DNA from: Pseudomonas chlororaphis subsp. chlororaphis
GTDB taxonomy: Bacteria; Pseudomonadota; Gammaproteobacteria; Pseudomonadales; Pseudomonadaceae
NCBI RefSeq assembly: GCF_003945765.1
Contig: NZ_CP027712.1
Coordinates: 3,844,001 to 3,908,000, forward strand
DNA length: 64,000 nucleotides
Reading direction: 5' to 3'
The notes under the pieces were generated by a model that worked only from the letters and a program-made list of their open reading frames with translations, had not been told where the DNA came from and did no database searches. Below are positions 62,715-64,000 of this stretch, piece by piece (the stretch's first letter is position 1; each line of letters opens with the position of its first letter). The position numbers and the translations under genes were made by a program.

Positions 62715-63749
62715 ATGGCTCGTGGCGGCGTTAACAAGGCGGTGGTGCAAATCGCCCGTTCGGCAATCCTCGCTCGCGGCGAACACCCCAGCATCGATGC
62801 GGTGCGCATCGAAATGGGCAATACCGGCTCGAAAACCACCATTCACCGCTACCTGAAGGAGCTGGAGCAAAGCGAAGCCCGCCGCGCCGCGCCACAGGAA
62901 GCCCTGGAAGAAGAACTGACGGAACTGATCCAGCGCATGGCCCAGCGCCTGCGCGAACAGGCTCAGGAGCCCGTGGCGCAGGCCCAGGCGCAAGTGGAGG
63001 AAATGAACCAGGAACTGGCGGCGCAGCAGGCCGCGTCCGAGCAGGCACAGGCCCAGTTGCGGCAGCAACTGCAGACCCAGGCTGCAGCCCTGGCCAGCGA
63101 AAGCACGCTGCTGCAGGAAACCCGCTCCATCCTGCAGAGCGAACAGACGCGCAATGCCGGACTGAACCAGGCCCTGGCCGACTTCGAATTGCGCCTGAAA
63201 GACAAGGACGAGCAGATTCGTTCACTGGAAGAAAAGCACCTGCACGCCCGGGACGCCCTCGAGCATTACCGCAGCGCGGTCAAGGAGCAGCGCGAGCAGG
63301 ACCAGCGCCGCCATGAAGGCCAGCTGCAGCAAGCGCAACAGGAACTGCGCCAGGCCCAGCAAAGCGCATTGGTGCGCCAGGACGAGATCACCCAACTGCA
63401 CCGCGACAACGAACGCCTGACCAGCGAGCAACGCGCCACCCAGAAAGAGTTGCGCCAGGCACAGGAGCAGGCACAGAAAACCGACAGCAAGCTTGGCCAG
63501 TTGCTGGAGCAATCCACTCGCCTGAACAGCGAACACACCCTCCTCCAGGAACGCCTGCGCGTCGCCTTGCTGGAAAGTCATGAGTTCAAGCAGAACCTGG
63601 AGCAGCAGCTGCAGGACAATCGACAACTGGAACTGCGCGCCGCCAAGGCCGAGGCCAGCCTGGAGGCCCTGCAACTGGCTGCCGCCGCGAAGACCGAGGC
63701 GCAGCCAGAAACAGAAGAGCAGCGGCCGGAGCCGCCAGAGCAGGCTTAA
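62715..63749 (+). CDS. KfrA-like DNA-binding coiled-coil protein
   Basis: 344 residues. N-terminal DNA-binding domain (about 1-55; [40 protein letters not shown]) of the KfrA_N type, followed by a continuous alpha-helical coiled coil rich in Gln, Glu, Ala and Arg (about 60-325) and an acidic, Pro-rich tail. Plasmid KfrA proteins bind their own promoter and affect stability or segregation. Here it is chromosomal, divergent from a tyrosine recombinase, behind AGGAGA. Its stop overlaps the gor stop by 4 nt. Confidence 0.85.
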   Translation: MARGGVNKAVVQIARSAILARGEHPSIDAVRIEMGNTGSKTTIHRYLKELEQSEARRAAPQEALEEELTELIQRMAQRLREQAQEPVAQAQAQVEEMNQELAAQQAASEQAQAQLRQQLQTQAAALASESTLLQETRSILQSEQTRNAGLNQALADFELRLKDKDEQIRSLEEKHLHARDALEHYRSAVKEQREQDQRRHEGQLQQAQQELRQAQQSALVRQDEITQLHRDNERLTSEQRATQKELRQAQEQAQKTDSKLGQLLEQSTRLNSEHTLLQERLRVALLESHEFKQNLEQQLQDNRQLELRAAKAEASLEALQLAAAAKTEAQPETEEQRPEPPEQA

Positions 63750-64000
63750 CCGGCGACCGGCGTGCGCATGGTGACGAACTCTTCGGCGGCCGTCGGGTGC
63801 ACCCCGATGGTTTCGTCGAAATCACGCTTGGTGGCGCCGGCCTTCAAGGCAATCGCCAGGCCCTGGACGATCTCGCCGGCGTCGGGGCCGACCATATGGC
63901 AGCCCAGCACCTTGTCGGTCTCGGCATCCACCACCAGCTTCATCAGCGTGCGCTCCTGGCACTCGGTCAGGGTCAGCTTCATCGGCCGGAAGCGGCTTTC
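63746..64000 (-). CDS. gor: Glutathione-disulfide reductase, C-terminal part
   Basis: The last 84 residues of a protein that begins beyond the window. The dimerisation domain and the catalytic His motif of the family are visible ([19 protein letters not shown] at the end; [17 protein letters not shown] before it). The enzyme reduces glutathione disulfide with NADPH. Stop codon overlaps the convergent KfrA-like gene. Confidence 0.93.
   Translation of the reverse strand, partial: ESRFRPMKLTLTECQERTLMKLVVDAETDKVLGCHMVGPDAGEIVQGLAIALKAGATKRDFDETIGVHPTAAEEFVTMRTPVAG

Noticed and set aside
61598..63749. Genomic island or prophage at the recombinase
   Set aside because: No tRNA, att-like direct repeats, excisionase or structural phage genes are visible, and the flanking genes are core functions.

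Overview
The window looks like the chromosome of a Pseudomonas of the fluorescens complex, probably the protegens/chlororaphis side. The evidence is high GC, dense REP/REPIN repeats of two families, a ptxS-kguEKTD 2-ketogluconate cluster, a complete 4-hydroxyphenylacetate (hpa) pathway, an aruH-type arginine transaminase, a 358-residue Hpd, and an MvaT/MvaV-family nucleoid protein. No tRNA, rRNA, CRISPR array or insertion sequence was seen. The organism is inferred from gene content; no search was run.

Layout. 1-6.7 kb: 3' part of an RND pump gene, a DUF1345 membrane protein, an AraC regulator with a LysE exporter, an orphan choline/betaine-type binding protein and an HSL-type esterase. 6.9-12.4 kb: ptxS, kguE, kguK, kguT and kguD with two perfect PtxS operators. 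12.5-15.4 kb: a chemoreceptor and aruH, probably co-transcribed. 15.8-17.9 kb: hpaB and hpaC. 18.2-22.7 kb: LuxR-type regulator, outer membrane protein, MFS transporter and class II histone-deacetylase-like hydrolase. 22.8-30.1 kb: AraC regulator divergent from a cupin dioxygenase, MFS transporter, zinc alcohol dehydrogenase, OprB-type porin and GMC oxidoreductase; this looks like a self-contained catabolic unit of unknown substrate. 30.3-32.4 kb: MarR-GNAT fusion and a DUF1176 lipoprotein-like/periplasmic protein. 32.4-41.1 kb: hpaA divergent from hpaG1-hpaG2-hpaE-hpaD-hpaF-hpaX-hpaH-hpaI, the ring-cleavage route from homoprotocatechuate to pyruvate and succinate semialdehyde. 41.3-45.4 kb: glycerate kinase, CdaR-type regulator and MFS transporter. 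45.6-51.4 kb: acyl-CoA synthetase, VOC protein, LysR regulator, aldo/keto reductase and RarD-type permease. 51.5-53.1 kb: hpaR and hpd. 53.4-57.6 kb: EamA permease, LysR regulator, EAL protein and an MvaT-family protein. 57.8-61.4 kb: small exported protein, gloA, ahpF and ahpC. 61.6-64 kb: tyrosine recombinase, KfrA-like coiled-coil protein and the 3' end of gor.

How the parts work together. Most of the window is peripheral carbon catabolism: 2-ketogluconate, tyrosine/4-hydroxyphenylacetate, arginine, glycerate-type acids and at least one unassigned substrate. Two regulatory threads link separate loci. First, AAnAAnAA (CA) motifs, the known Hfq/Crc catabolite-repression target, lie within about 40 nt upstream of, or just inside, nine catabolic or regulatory genes. 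Second, a TTAA-N4-TTAA element occurs twice ahead of hpaG1 and nearly identically ahead of hpaR, 18 kb away, and is the best candidate for the HpaR operator. Many intergenic spacers are filled by REPINs, several abutting stop codons and two splitting the hpa gene string.
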